NCBI GenBank assembly: GCA_963802905.1
Contig: CAWDKH010000025.1
Span: forward strand, 9,419 to 73,418
DNA length: 64,000 bases
From: DASQFQ01 sp963802905
Lineage (GTDB): Bacteria; Actinomycetota; Thermoleophilia; Solirubrobacterales; Solirubrobacteraceae
Direction: 5' to 3'
Part shown: positions 9,268 through 20,816 of the stretch, piece by piece
Layout of the letters: every line of letters starts with the position of its first letter
Numbering within the stretch: position 1 is the stretch's first letter
Position numbers and translations under genes: made by a program
Notes under the pieces: generated by a model
Told to the model about the DNA's origin: nothing
Seen by the model: the letters and a program-made list of their open reading frames with translations, nothing else
The model's database searches: none

Positions 9268-10843
9268 TCAGCCCTGCTTCGCCGCCTCCAGCTCCGCCTG
9301 GCGCAGCTCGATCCGGCGGATCTTGCCGGTCAGCGTCTTGGGCAGCTCGTCGACGAACTCGATCTTGCGCGGGTACGCGTACGCCGACAGGTGCTGGCGC
9401 ACGAAGCCCTTGATCTCGTCGACGAGCTCGTCGGAGCCCTCCTTGCCCTCGGCCAGCACGATGAACGCCTTGACCACGTTGCCGCGGCGCTCGTCGGGCG
9501 AGGCGACCGCGGCCGCCTCGGCCACGCACGCGATGCTCGAGTAGCGCGGACTCGACCTCGAACGGGCCGACGCGGTAGCCCGCGGCGATGATGACGTCGT
9601 CGGCGCGACCCTCGTACCAGACGTAGCCGTCCTCATCGAGCGAGGCGGCGTCCTTGGTGTGGAACCAGTCGCCGCCGAACGTCTCCTCGGAGTCCTTCGG
9701 GTTGTTCCAGTAGCCGATCGGATAGTGCGGGTTCGAGCGCGCGCGCAGGCAGATCTCGCCGCGCTCGCCCTGCGGCAGCGGCTTCTCGTCCTCGTCGAGG
9801 ATCTGCACGTCCCAGCCCGGCATCGGCCTGCCCATCGAGCCCTCACGGACGTCCATGAACGGGTAGTTGGCGACGAGCGGATAGGACTCCGTGAGCCCGT
9901 AGTAGTCGAGCACGGTGAGCCCGTACTGCTCGCGGAACCAGCGGATCGCCTCCGGGTTCAGCGGCTCGCCGGCCGAGCAGACGATGCGGAACTTCTGCGG
10001 GTACTTCTCGCCCGCCTTCTCGATCGACATCATCGAGCGCATCGCGGTCGGCGTCGTGAAGACGTTGCTCGCCTCGTGGCGGGAGAGGAAGTCGAGCTGC
10101 TTGTGCGGGTCGAAGCCGCCCTTGCGCTGGAGCACGAGCTGGACCGCGCCGTAGCGCCACGGGCCGAGCAGCGGCGCGATGCCGGCCGCCCACGCCCACT
10201 CGCCCATGCCGTGGAAGCGCTCGCCGTCCTGCACGTCGTGGCAGTAGACGAACTCCTCGTGCGCGAGCAGGTAGCGGTGCGCGTGGATGATGCCCTTGGC
10301 GAGGCCCGTGGTGCCGGACGAGTAGTAGAGCTGCGCGGGGTCGTCGGCAGCGGTGTCGACGATGTCGAAGGACGCGTCGCCGCTCTGCAGCAGCTCGTCG
10401 TCGAGCAGCAGCACGTGCTCGACCAGCGAGTGGTCGACACGGTCCTTGTTGGCCTCGTTGGTGACGAGCACCTTGGCCTGCGAGTCGGTGACGCGGTGCT
10501 TGATGCCGTCGTCGCCGTAGAGCACCGACATCGAGAGCAGGATCGCGCCGGACTTGTAGGTGCCGAAGAACGCGGCGGCGGTCTCCGGCGTCGGCGGGAG
10601 CAACATCGCGACGCGGTCGCCCTGCTCGACGCCGTGCGCGCGGAGCACGTTGGCGAAGCGGTTGGAGAGCTCCTGGAGCTCGCCCCACTTGACCTCGCGG
10701 ACATTGCCGTCGGGGTCCTCGTGGATCATCGCCAGCTTGTCGGCGGCGTGCTTGTCGCAGACGTCGATGGCGATGTTGTAGCGGTCAGGGACGTTCCACT
10801 CGTGGGCCTCGACGGCCTCTTCGTAGCTGCTGGCGGTCGACAT
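9268..10843 (-). pseudogene. Acyl-CoA synthetase (AMP-forming), one apparent frameshift
   Basis: Removing one base near 9540 joins LLEH to VAEAAAVASPDE and gives about 525 residues, normal for the AMP-binding superfamily. The ATP loop YYSSGTTGLAKG, the adenylation motif YYGLTESYP, the hinge GYRVGPFEVESAL and the C-terminal catalytic lysine motif PKTLTGKIRR are all present. These enzymes activate a carboxylic acid to acyl-AMP and then acyl-CoA. The sequence resembles the medium-chain/benzoate-CoA ligase group; the exact acid is unknown. The start is ATG (MSTASSYEEAVEAHEWNVPDRYN). As it stands, the extra base replaces the mobile C-terminal domain and catalytic lysine with unrelated sequence. 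Confidence 0.87.
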
Positions 10844-10882
10844 AGGGTGAGGTATACCCCCTGCCGACCGCCAGATGCGGAG

Positions 10883-11197
10883 CTACTTGCTGCCGACGCG
10901 GGCGCGCTTCGCGCGCGTCTGTGCGCCCTTCTTCGCCGCGCGGCTGCGCTGTGCGGCCTTGCGCTTGCGGGTGGCGGCCGCCTTCTTGGCGGCCTCGCTG
11001 CGCTTGCGGTCGGTGCGGCCCACCTTGGCCTCGAGCTGGGTGACGATGTCACGCAGCTCGCTGACGGCGCGCTTCGCTCCCTTGCTCGGAGGGCTCTTGT
11101 CGGCCCTGCCGAAGGCCTTGGCGAGGTTGTTCGCCGCGCTCTTGCGCAGGCCGCGCGCGCGCAGCGTGTCGAACAGGTCGCGATCCGTCTTGGCCAT
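10883..11197 (-). CDS. Small basic protein with histone-H1-like tail
   Basis: This 104-residue protein has an N-terminal half of about 60 residues (DRDLFDTLRARGLRKSAANN then SELRDIVTQLEAKVGR) that looks helical and possibly coiled coil. The C-terminal half is almost entirely Lys, Arg and Ala (KKAAATRKRKAAQRSRAAKK), like a histone H1 tail. The ATG is preceded by a strong GAGGAGG ribosome binding site. Actinobacteria use such Lys/Ala-rich tails in nucleoid proteins, so DNA or RNA binding is a reasonable inference. No named family is recognised. The neighbouring acyl-CoA synthetase is downstream on the same strand, 39 bases away. Confidence 0.72.
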   Translation of the reverse strand: MAKTDRDLFDTLRARGLRKSAANNLAKAFGRADKSPPSKGAKRAVSELRDIVTQLEAKVGRTDRKRSEAAKKAAATRKRKAAQRSRAAKKGAQTRAKRARVGSK

Positions 11198-11280
11198 GTC
11201 GCCACTCCTCCTCGTCGGGAATCTCTTTCCGTTTCTCCTATCCGAACTGGCGCGGAGGCAATCCTGGGTATGTACGGGTC

Positions 11281-12240
11281 ATGCCGCGCATCGGGATCCA
11301 CGCCTCGCACGAGCAAATTCCGCCCAGCCGACTGCTCGCGGCCGTGCAGGCGGCCGAGGCCGCGGGCTTCGACGCCGCGATGTGCTCCGACCACTTCTCA
11401 CCCTGGAGCGAGCGCCAAGGCGAGTCCGGCTTTGCATGGTCCTGGCTCGGCGCCGCACTGCAGGCCACGAGCCTGTCGCTGGGCTGCGTGAACGCGCCCG
11501 GGCAGCGCTATCACCCCGCGATCATCGCCCAGGCCGCCGCCACGCTCGCGGAGATGTACCCCGGGCGCTTCTGGGTCGCGCTCGGCAGCGGCGAGGCCTC
11601 GAACGAGCACATCACCGGCGCGCCGTGGCCCGACAAGGCGACGCGCAACGCGCGCCTGCGCGAGTGCGTCGACGTCATGCGCGCGCTGTTCGCCGGCGAG
11701 GTCGTCGACCACGCCGGGCTTGTCACGGTCGACCGCGCGCGACTGTGGACGCTGCCCGCGGAGCCGCCCAGGCTGATCGCGGCCGCGGTGAGCGCCGAGA
11801 CCGCCGGCTGGGCAGCCGAATGGGCCGACGGGCTCGTGACCGTCAACCAGCCGCTCGAGACGCTCGAGCGCGTGCTCGCCGCCTTCCGCGAGGGCGGCGG
11901 CGAAGGTAAGCCGGTCTTCCTCCAGGTCCACCTCTCGTGGGCGCCCGACGAGCAGCAGGCGCTCGACATCGCCTACGACCAGTGGCGCACCAACGTGTTC
12001 CAGCCGCCGATCCCGTGGGACCTCCACACCGTCGAGGCGTTCGACGAAGCCGCGCGCTTCGTGCGCCCCGAGGACGTGCGCTCGGGCGTGCTCGTGTCCG
12101 CCGACCTCGGCGAGCACACCGGGCGGCTCCAGGAGCTCGCCGAGCTGGGCTTCGACGCGATCTACCTGCACCACGTGGGCCAGGAGCTCGAGCCGTTCAT
12201 CGACGCCTTCGGGGAGCGCGTGCTCCCGGAGCTGCGATGA
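11281..12240 (+). CDS. LLM-class flavin-dependent oxidoreductase
   Basis: A 319-residue luciferase-like (bacterial luciferase superfamily) TIM-barrel protein. It has the typical opening IGIHASHEQIPPSRLL, CSDHFSPW, the GRFWVALGSGEASNEHITG loop and the C-terminal DAIYLHHVGQELEPFIDAFGERVLP. Members use F420 or FMN. This sequence resembles the G6PDH/mer-like subgroup, but the cofactor cannot be fixed by eye. Its TGA overlaps the next ATG (ATGA at 12237), coupling it to the GH13 enzyme, which might suggest a shared role in sugar metabolism. Confidence 0.85.
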   Translation: MPRIGIHASHEQIPPSRLLAAVQAAEAAGFDAAMCSDHFSPWSERQGESGFAWSWLGAALQATSLSLGCVNAPGQRYHPAIIAQAAATLAEMYPGRFWVALGSGEASNEHITGAPWPDKATRNARLRECVDVMRALFAGEVVDHAGLVTVDRARLWTLPAEPPRLIAAAVSAETAGWAAEWADGLVTVNQPLETLERVLAAFREGGGEGKPVFLQVHLSWAPDEQQALDIAYDQWRTNVFQPPIPWDLHTVEAFDEAARFVRPEDVRSGVLVSADLGEHTGRLQELAELGFDAIYLHHVGQELEPFIDAFGERVLPELR

Positions 12241-13860
12241 GAAGCAAGGCCACCAGCGACCTGTGGTGGAAGAACGCCGTCGTCTACTGCCTCGACGTCG
12301 AGACCTTCCTCGACTCCAACGCCGACGGCGTGGGTGATCTGCCTGGGCTGACCGAGCGCATCGACTACCTGGCGGGCATCGGCGTCTCGTGCCTGTGGCT
12401 GATGCCGTTCTACCCCTCGCCGCGCAAGGACGACGGCTACGACATCACCGACTTCTACGGCGTCGACCCGCGGCTGGGGACGCACGGCGACCTCGTCGAG
12501 CTCGTCCGCACTGCGCGTGACCGCGGCATTCGCGTGATCGCAGACCTCGTGATGAACCACACCTCCGACCAGCACCCGTGGTTCCAGGCCGCGCGCTCGG
12601 ACCCCGACTCGCCCTACCGCGACTTCTACGTGTGGTCCGACGAGAAGCCGCCGGAGAAGCCGGGCGACATCGTCTTCCCCGACAAGGAGAGCTCCAACTG
12701 GGCGTACGACCGGAAGGCCGGCCAGTACTACCTGCACCGCTTCTACTCGCACCAGCCGGACCTCAACATCGCCAACCCCGAGGTCCGCGACGAGATCGCC
12801 CAAGTCGTCGGCTTCTGGCTCGAGCAGGGCCTGAGCGGCTTCCGCGTCGATGCCGTGCCGTTCATGCTCGAGCCGATGGGCATGCCGGGCGGCGCGCTCG
12901 TCGACCCGCACGAGCTGCTGCGCGACCTGCGGCGCTTCATCGGCCGCCGCAGCGGAGAGGCGATCCTGCTCGGCGAGGTCAACCTGCCGCCCGTCGACCA
13001 GCGGACGTTCTTCGGCGACGAGGACGGCGACGAGCTGCACATGCTGTTCTCGTTCACGGTCAACCAGGCGCTGTACCTCGCGCTCGCGCGCGAGTCGGCA
13101 GCGCCGCTGGAGAAGGCGCTCGCCGAGCTGCCCTCGATCCCCTCCGACTGCCAGTGGGCGAGCTTCGTGCGCAACCACGACGAGCTGACGCTCGACAAGC
13201 TCTCGGCCGCCGAGCGCGAAGAGGTGTTCGCCGCCTTCGGACCTGAGAAGGACCTGCAGCTGTTCGGGCGCGGCCTGCGGCGGCGGCTGCCCACCATGCT
13301 CGACGGGGACGAGCAGCGGATGCGGATGGTCTACAGCCTGATGTTCTCGCTGCCCGGCACGCCGGTGCTGTTCTACGGCGAGGAGATCGGCATGGGCGAA
13401 AACCTCGCGATCGAGGGGCGGATGAGCGTGCGCTCGCCGATGCAGTGGTCGGGCGACGCCCACGGGGGCTTCTCGACCGTCGAGGACGCGAAGGCGCTGG
13501 TCCGACCGGTCACCGACGGGCGCTTCGGGCCGGAGCGCGTCAACGCCTTCGACGAGCGCCGCGATCCCGACTCGCTGCTCAGCTGGATGGAGCGCCTGAT
13601 CCGGCGCCGGCGCGAGACTCCCGAGCTGGGCTGGGGCGCGTACACCGCGTTGTCACCGCGCGAGCCCGAGGTCCTCGCCCATCGCTGCGACTGGGACGAC
13701 TCGTCGGTCGTGGCAGTGCACAACCTGGCCGGCCATGACGTCACGACGCGGCTGCCGCTGGAGGGCGACGCGCCGCTCGTCGACCTGCTCGGCGCGACGG
13801 ACCTGGCGGCGCCGTACGAGCTCGAGCTCGAGCCGTACGGCTACCGCTGGTACCGCGTGC

Positions 13861-13889
<29 letters not shown>
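12237..13889 (+). CDS. Trehalose-synthase-like GH13 alpha-glucosyl enzyme
   Basis: A 550-residue GH13 protein whose sequence is closest to trehalose synthase/maltose-isomerising enzymes: WWKNAVVYCLDVETFLDSNADGVGD at the N-terminus, then ADLVMNHTSDQHPWFQ. The catalytic Asp is in SGFRVDAVPF (about residue 203), the acid Glu in LLGEVNLP (about 247) and the third carboxylate in VRNHDELTL (about 315). A short beta domain ends GYRWYRV. The likely role is interconverting maltose and trehalose or another alpha-glucan step for compatible solutes. The start overlaps the LLM gene stop. The stop overlaps the 3' end of the convergent acs by 29 bases. Confidence 0.84.
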
Positions 13890-15837
<1,948 letters not shown>

Positions 15838-15859
15838 CGGTGCCCTTCCCTCTCGTCGT

Positions 15860-17465
15860 CTAGTGCTCGGCCAACGCCTGCTCCGCGCCGAGGCCGGTCT
15901 CAGACCTCACCCGCAGTTCGTGGAACGAGCGCTCGTTGCCGCGCTCCTTCGACAGAACCGTACCCAGGTAGCAGCCGAGGAAGCCCATCGGGATCGAGAT
16001 GATCCCCGGGTTGTTGAGGTCGTACCACGTGAACGCGCCGGTGTCGGGCGCGCCGGGAGGGCCGCCCCACACGATCGGGCTGATGATGATCAGGCCGAGC
16101 GCGGTGACGACACCGAACAGCACGCCGGTCACGGCGCCCGTCGTGTTGAAGCGCGGCCAGGACAGCGCGAGCAGCAGCGCCGGGAAGTTCGCGCTCGCGG
16201 CGATCGCGAACGCGAGGCCGACCATGAACGAGACGTTCAGGCCCTCGCCGCCGAGGATCGCGATGAAGATCGCGATGGCGCCGATGCCCAGCGCGGCGAT
16301 CTTCGCGACGACGACCTCCTCCTTCTCGGAGTTCTGGCCCTTGCGGATGATGCTCGAGTAGATGTCGTGCGCGACCGCGCTCGACGCCGACAGCACGAGC
16401 CCAGCCACCACGGCGAGGATCGTCGCGAACGCGACGCCCGCGATGATCGCGAGGAACAGGTCGCCGCCGGTGGTGCCGGCACCGCCGCCGAGCTCCTGGG
16501 CGAGGTTCGGCGCCGCCAGGTTGCCGCCGTTGCCGGCCGCCTCGACGCCCTCCTGGCCCGAGCAGGGCGCGCGCGCCGAAGCCGATCACCGTGGTCAGCA
16601 GGTAGAAGAAGCCGATGATGAACATCGCGTAGACGACCGACCCGCGCGCGGCCTTCGCATCCGGCACGGTGAAGAAGCGCATGAGGATGTGCGGCAGGCC
16701 CGCGGTTCCGAGCACGAGCGCGAGACCGAGCGAGACCATGTCGGTGTTGTTCTTGAGGAACGTGCCCGGGCCGAGCGAGAACGTCGAGCCCTCGGCCTTG
16801 CCGGCCTCCTCGGCCTGGTTGAACAGCTCGATCGGGTTGAAGCTCGTCTTCGCGAACACGAAGATCGACATCACGACGATGCCGGCCATCAGCAGGCAGG
16901 CCTTGATGATCTGCACCCACGTCGTGGCAACCATGCCGCCGAAGACGACGTAGACGAGCATGAACGTGCCCGTGATCAGCACCGCGGGCGTGAAGTCGAT
17001 GCCCACCAGCGCCTGGATCAGTACACCCGCGCCGACCATCTGCGCGATCAGGTAGAAGGCGGCGACGTTGAGCGTGCCGATCGCCGCCGCGACGCGCGCG
17101 GGGCGCTCGCGCAGGCGGAAGGCCAGCACGTCGGCGATCGTGTACTTGCCCGAGTTCCGCATCCGCTCGGCGAGCAGGAACATCACGGTCAGGAACGCGA
17201 CGAGGAAGCCGATCGAGTAGACGAAGCCGTCGAAGCCGAACAGGTAGATCAGGCCGGCGATGCCCAGGAACGAGGCAGCCGACAGGTAGTCGCCGGAGAT
17301 CGCCAGGCCGTTCTGGACCCCGGTGATGCCGCGCCCGGCGGCGTAGAAGCCGACGGCGCTGGATGCGCGCTTGGACGCCCAGTACGTGATGCCGAGCGTG
17401 ATCAGGAGGACGATCGAGAAGACGACGATCGCCGTGGTGTTGACCTCTGCGAAGACGACGGTCAT
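15860..17465 (-). pseudogene. actP: Cation/acetate symporter ActP, one apparent frameshift
   Basis: A sodium/solute symporter of about 534 residues once one base near 16557 is removed (VIGFGARALLG then EGVEAAGNGGNL). It has about 13 hydrophobic segments. The actP-typical sequence includes YAAGRGITGVQNGLAISGDYLSAASFLGI and, after the join, SSAVAHDIYSSII. It imports acetate and other short acids with a cation for Acs. The ATG overlaps the stop of the DUF485 gene (ATGA at 17462-17465), and acs follows directly. Taken literally, the extra base would truncate the transporter in the middle of its membrane domain. Confidence 0.93.
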
Positions 17466-17878
17466 GACCGCGCCTCCGTGCCCGGGGTGGCGGCTCGCGA
17501 GCCGACCTCGTCACCGTGATCGTCCGCTCTGGCGAAGCGCTGGCGATGACCCTCGTACTTCTCGATCGCCTTCGCGGCGAGCGGATCGAAGACCTGGGAG
17601 GACTTCTTCAGGTACAGGAGGCCGAGCACCAGCACCATCACGAACTGCGTGAGCGCCAGGCAGTAGCCGACGGTCAGCCCCTCGTAGACGCGGCTGGCCA
17701 TGAACTCCTCGGCATAGGCCGCGAGCAGGATGAAGCCCATGTACCAAGAGAGGAAGAAGATCGTCCCAGGCAGGACGAACGCCTTGCGCTTGGTCACGAG
17801 CTCCTGGAACTCAGGCGATCGCTCGATCGCCTCCCAGTCAATGTCCCGTTCAGCATCCTGCGGCGCTGAAGCTTCCAC
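17462..17878 (-). CDS. DUF485 (YjcH-like) inner-membrane protein
   Basis: A 138-residue protein of the DUF485 family, which is almost always encoded next to actP. After a charged N-terminus (DIDWEAIERSPEFQELVTKRKAF) come two membrane segments, PGTIFFLSWYMGFILLAAYA and VGYCLALTQFVMVLVLGLLYL, and a charged tail. The role is probably assembly or regulation of the acetate transporter; this is known from genomic association rather than mechanism. It is first in the acetate operon and its stop overlaps the actP start. Confidence 0.93.
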   Translation of the reverse strand: MEASAPQDAERDIDWEAIERSPEFQELVTKRKAFVLPGTIFFLSWYMGFILLAAYAEEFMASRVYEGLTVGYCLALTQFVMVLVLGLLYLKKSSQVFDPLAAKAIEKYEGHRQRFARADDHGDEVGSRAATPGTEARS

Positions 17879-17925
17879 GGTGTCTCCTCCCTCGATGGGC
17901 CTGCCCTCGAAGGCCGAGTACCCCG

Positions 17926-18885
17926 CTATGCGCGCCGCTTACGCTTCTTCTTCTTCGAAGCCTCGTGTTGGCGGCCCTCCGTGGCGACCTGCTCGCCCTC
18001 TGGCTCCAGCTCCGGCTCCGGCTCCGGCGCGCCGCCGCGGCGGCGCTGCCCCGCCTGGTTGCGGCGCGCCTCGCGTACCTGGGCCGAGGTCGGCCACGGG
18101 ACCGCCTCGCCGGTCGTCCACGCGGGCGGAAGCCCGTTGGGCCAGCGGCCGGAGAGCAGCAGCGCCATCGCCCCGAGCCAGAACGTCTGCACGATCGGCA
18201 GCGGTGACAGGATCGGCAGCACGATCAGCGCGCCGCAGATCACGCCGAGCACGCCCATGAAGCGCGTGAGCAGCCCGACGCGCATGCCGTTGAGGCAGAT
18301 CACCACCCACGCCAGGCCGAGCGCGAGCGACGCGATGCCGATCGCCTGGGTGCCGGGGATGCCGATCAGCTGCGCGGTCACCAACACGCTCGAGTCGCCG
18401 ATGTCGTCGGCGCGGTCGACGGTGCGGGCGCCGTTCAGGAAGTCGGTGATCTCCATGGACGTCCCGACCGTGAACAGCACGGTCGCGAGCGCGCCGAGCG
18501 CCCCGCCGGCGAGCGCGAGGTAGATCCAGAAGTTGCGGAACGCCTCGCTGCGCGCGCGCACCGCCGTGCCGAGGTAGGCGAGCATCAGCCCGATCGCGAT
18601 GAAGCCGAGGCCGCGCGCCACCGCGGTCATCAGCACGGCGAACGCGCGGTCGTCGTAGAACTCGTAATAAGGCAGGCGCAGGCTCTGGAGCGAGCCGACG
18701 CCGCCCTCGCGCCCGGCGCGCGCCAGCGAGTCGGCGAAGCCGGACGTCGGCGCGCCGTTGAACACCGCCGCGGTGGCGATCCCGGAGCCGATGACCAGCA
18801 GGGCGCCGAGCGCGGACGCGATCCCCGCCCGCGGGCCCTGCCGGGCCTCCCACTCGAGGGCCTCTTCAGGAGTCCTGACGGCCAT
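17926..18885 (-). CDS. DUF4386-like multi-pass membrane protein
   Basis: This 319-residue protein starts MAVRTPEEALEWEARQGP at 18885. It has about six to seven hydrophobic segments, for example SALGALLVIGSGIATAAVF, GFIAIGLMLAYLG, ALAGGALGALATVLFTVG, LGVICGALIVLPIL and FWLGAMALLLSGR, and a long charged C-terminal tail ending KKKKRKRRA that should face the cytoplasm. The overall pattern resembles DUF4386-type proteins, but the family assignment is tentative and no function can be given. A short possible gene ends three bases upstream of its start. Confidence 0.72.
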   Translation of the reverse strand: MAVRTPEEALEWEARQGPRAGIASALGALLVIGSGIATAAVFNGAPTSGFADSLARAGREGGVGSLQSLRLPYYEFYDDRAFAVLMTAVARGLGFIAIGLMLAYLGTAVRARSEAFRNFWIYLALAGGALGALATVLFTVGTSMEITDFLNGARTVDRADDIGDSSVLVTAQLIGIPGTQAIGIASLALGLAWVVICLNGMRVGLLTRFMGVLGVICGALIVLPILSPLPIVQTFWLGAMALLLSGRWPNGLPPAWTTGEAVPWPTSAQVREARRNQAGQRRRGGAPEPEPELEPEGEQVATEGRQHEASKKKKRKRRA

Positions 18886-18887
18886 GG

Positions 18888-19103
18888 TCAGGCCGTCCGC
18901 TCGGGCGGGCCGCCGATCGGCGTCCGGGTGGCCCGGGCGCCCACCGCTCGCCGCGGCGGATCGGGGTCGATCTGGTTGCGTCCGACGACGCGCGAGACAC
19001 GGTCGCCGGCGTAAAGGAGCAGGTCGAGCGCGGGCGCGGCGACGCGGATCAGCGCCTCGATCCGGTGGACGCGGGCGCGCTGGGCTGGGGTAAGGGCCGC
19101 CAC
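18888..19103 (-). CDS. Possible small protein, 71 aa
   Basis: A GTG-started frame encodes AALTPAQRARVHRIEALIRV followed by APALDLLLYAGDRVSRVVG and a Pro/Arg-rich end. Its stop lies two bases before the membrane-protein start. The helical N-terminus looks more protein-like than random GC-rich sequence, and the spacing suggests coupling, but there is no convincing ribosome binding site and no recognised family. It is divergent from the CBS-domain gene. Confidence 0.35.
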   Translation of the reverse strand: MAALTPAQRARVHRIEALIRVAAPALDLLLYAGDRVSRVVGRNQIDPDPPRRAVGARATRTPIGGPPERTA

Positions 19104-19116
19104 GGAGGAGCGATTG

Positions 19117-19122
19117 TAGACT
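19117..19122 (+). promoter_or_regulatory. Candidate -10 box of a leaderless promoter
   Basis: TAGACT ends ten bases before the GTG start of the CBS-domain gene, and no Shine-Dalgarno sequence lies between. Transcription would begin within a few bases of the start codon, so the message is probably leaderless, as is common in actinobacteria. Confidence 0.4.
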
Positions 19123-19131
19123 CGCGCCCCC

Positions 19132-19581
19132 GTGCTCATCCGTGAAGTCATGACCGAAACCGTGGTGACCGCGCCGCCCGAACGGACGGTGCGGGAGATC
19201 GCGGAGATGATGCGCGAGCGCAACGTCGGCTCCGTGGTGCTGATCGAGGACCAGCGGCCGGTGGGATTCCTCACTGACCGCGACCTGGCGGTGTCCGTCC
19301 TCGCCGACGGCCGCGACCTCGGCGACCATGCCGCCGACCACGCCTCCTCGCCGGTGATCACGGCCAGCGCGGAGATGCAGGTCGAGGAGGCCGCCGAGCT
19401 GATGGTCCGCCACGCCGTGCGGCGCCTGGTGATCGTCGACGGCGATCGCCTGACCGGCATCATCACTCTCGACGACATCGCCTCGCGCACCGGTGACCAC
19501 GAGCTGGCCTCCCAGCTCTCGGCCCGCGTGACGCGCGCGGTGATGCCCGACTTCTTCTTCCACGAGCGAGGTGACCACTGA
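19132..19581 (+). CDS. CBS-domain pair protein
   Basis: A 149-residue protein made of two CBS repeats: IREVMTETVVTAPPERTVRE with VGFLTDRDLAVSVLADG, then ASSPVITASAEMQVEEAAE with LTGIITLDDIASR. Stand-alone CBS pairs bind adenine nucleotides and act as energy or redox sensors, usually regulating a partner protein. No partner is evident beyond the next gene, whose ATG overlaps its TGA by one base. The GTG start has no ribosome binding site and follows a -10-like TAGACT. Confidence 0.9.
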   Translation: MLIREVMTETVVTAPPERTVREIAEMMRERNVGSVVLIEDQRPVGFLTDRDLAVSVLADGRDLGDHAADHASSPVITASAEMQVEEAAELMVRHAVRRLVIVDGDRLTGIITLDDIASRTGDHELASQLSARVTRAVMPDFFFHERGDH

Positions 19582-19844
19582 TGGAGGGCTTCGGCGGCTT
19601 CTTCAACGATCCGGAAATGCAGAAGCGGCTGCAGGAGATGGCTGAGCAGATGCAGAGCGCTCAGTCGATCGCCTGGGCCGACAACGCGATCAAGCTGGCG
19701 GTCGACATGACCGTGGCAGCGATCAACCGGGCCAATATCCAGGGCACGACCGATGAGCAGGCGCAGCAGATCCGCACCGTGATGGCGACCGTCTTCCCGG
19801 AGGCCGTCACGCTGGTGCGCGAGGCGCGCCAGGGCCTGGCTTAG
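19581..19844 (+). CDS. Small conserved hypothetical protein, 87 aa
   Basis: An 87-residue, mostly helical protein: EGFGGFFNDPEMQKRLQEMA, then NAIKLAVDMTVAAINRANIQ, then DEQAQQIRTVMATVFPEAVT. The gene is translationally coupled to the CBS-domain gene by a one-base overlap, so a functional link (for example a small partner or effector) is plausible. No known family, membrane segment or cysteine is seen. It converges with a flippase-like gene four bases away. Confidence 0.72.
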   Translation: MEGFGGFFNDPEMQKRLQEMAEQMQSAQSIAWADNAIKLAVDMTVAAINRANIQGTTDEQAQQIRTVMATVFPEAVTLVREARQGLA

Positions 19845-19848
19845 GCCC

Positions 19849-20793
19849 TTAGGCCTCCGCTCCCCGGGCCTCGCGGCCCGCCGCGATGACCTCCTTGAAG
19901 GAGCGGAAGCGGAAGATGAAGACGAGCGCGCCGAAGCCGACGGCGAACGCGGCCGCCCCGATCGCGATCTGCTGCCCGACCGAGTAGGCGGCGATCGTGG
20001 CGCCGGTGGCGGTGCCGGAGAACACCTTGACCAGCAGCGCCTGCTGGACGCCCGCGCCACCCGGCGTGAACGGGACGCACGCCGCGACGGCGTTGACCCC
20101 GAGCACGAGCAGCACGTTCTCGACCGAGCCGCCGACGCCGAACGCGTCGAGCAGGAACCAGAACGCGGTGAAGCGCAGCACCCAGGCGCCGAGCTGGACG
20201 AGGAAGACCTCGCGGAAGTAGCGGCGGCGGTCGCGCAGGATCACCACGCCCTGGCGCACACGCGCCCAGAACGCGCGCACGCGGGCGGACAGCAGCGCGA
20301 AGGCGACGAGCGACGCGATCCCGAGGAAGGTCAGCAGGAACAGCGTGAACTGCGGGTGCGAGGCGAAGAACGCGATGTCGAACGCCTGCAGCTTCGAGAA
20401 GTCCGGCGGCTTCGGGAACGCGCCCTGCGTGAACGCGAAGGTGAGGATCGGGATCGCCATGCAGAGGTCGAAGATCGCCTCGACGAAGAAGCTCGAGCCG
20501 ACCGCGGGGTAGCTCGAGTTCGGGATCGACGTCTTGGTGAGGAAGAGCTTGATGACGTCGCCGCCGCGCGCCGGCACGACCTGGTTGAAGCCGTAGGCCG
20601 CCATGTAGGCACCCCAGATCTTGCGGAACTCGAAGCGCTCATCCGGGTACGCCGCGCGCAGGACGTGGAAGTAGGCGCGGGCGCGAATCGTCAGGTAGGC
20701 GATGAACGCGACCAGCCCGATCAGCAGCGCGAGCCACTGAATCGAGGCGAGGCTGTCGAGGAAGTCGCCGACGGCGTCGAAGAAGGCCGACAC
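19849..20793 (-). CDS. Flippase-like membrane protein (LPG synthase TM region/UPF0104)
   Basis: A 314-residue polytopic protein with about eight hydrophobic segments. It carries the family hallmarks YGFNQVVPARGGDVIKLFLT and, near the end, VPFTPGGAGVQQALL. This PF03706-type family corresponds to the membrane half of lysylphosphatidylglycerol synthase and includes many stand-alone proteins of uncertain role in lipid or glycolipid flipping. The soluble aminoacyl-transferase domain is absent, so lysyl-PG synthesis is not expected from this gene alone. Confidence 0.85.
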   Translation of the reverse strand: MSAFFDAVGDFLDSLASIQWLALLIGLVAFIAYLTIRARAYFHVLRAAYPDERFEFRKIWGAYMAAYGFNQVVPARGGDVIKLFLTKTSIPNSSYPAVGSSFFVEAIFDLCMAIPILTFAFTQGAFPKPPDFSKLQAFDIAFFASHPQFTLFLLTFLGIASLVAFALLSARVRAFWARVRQGVVILRDRRRYFREVFLVQLGAWVLRFTAFWFLLDAFGVGGSVENVLLVLGVNAVAACVPFTPGGAGVQQALLVKVFSGTATGATIAAYSVGQQIAIGAAAFAVGFGALVFIFRFRSFKEVIAAGREARGAEA

Positions 20794-20816
20794 GGCCTGA
20801 GGTTAGAGGTCGCCGC

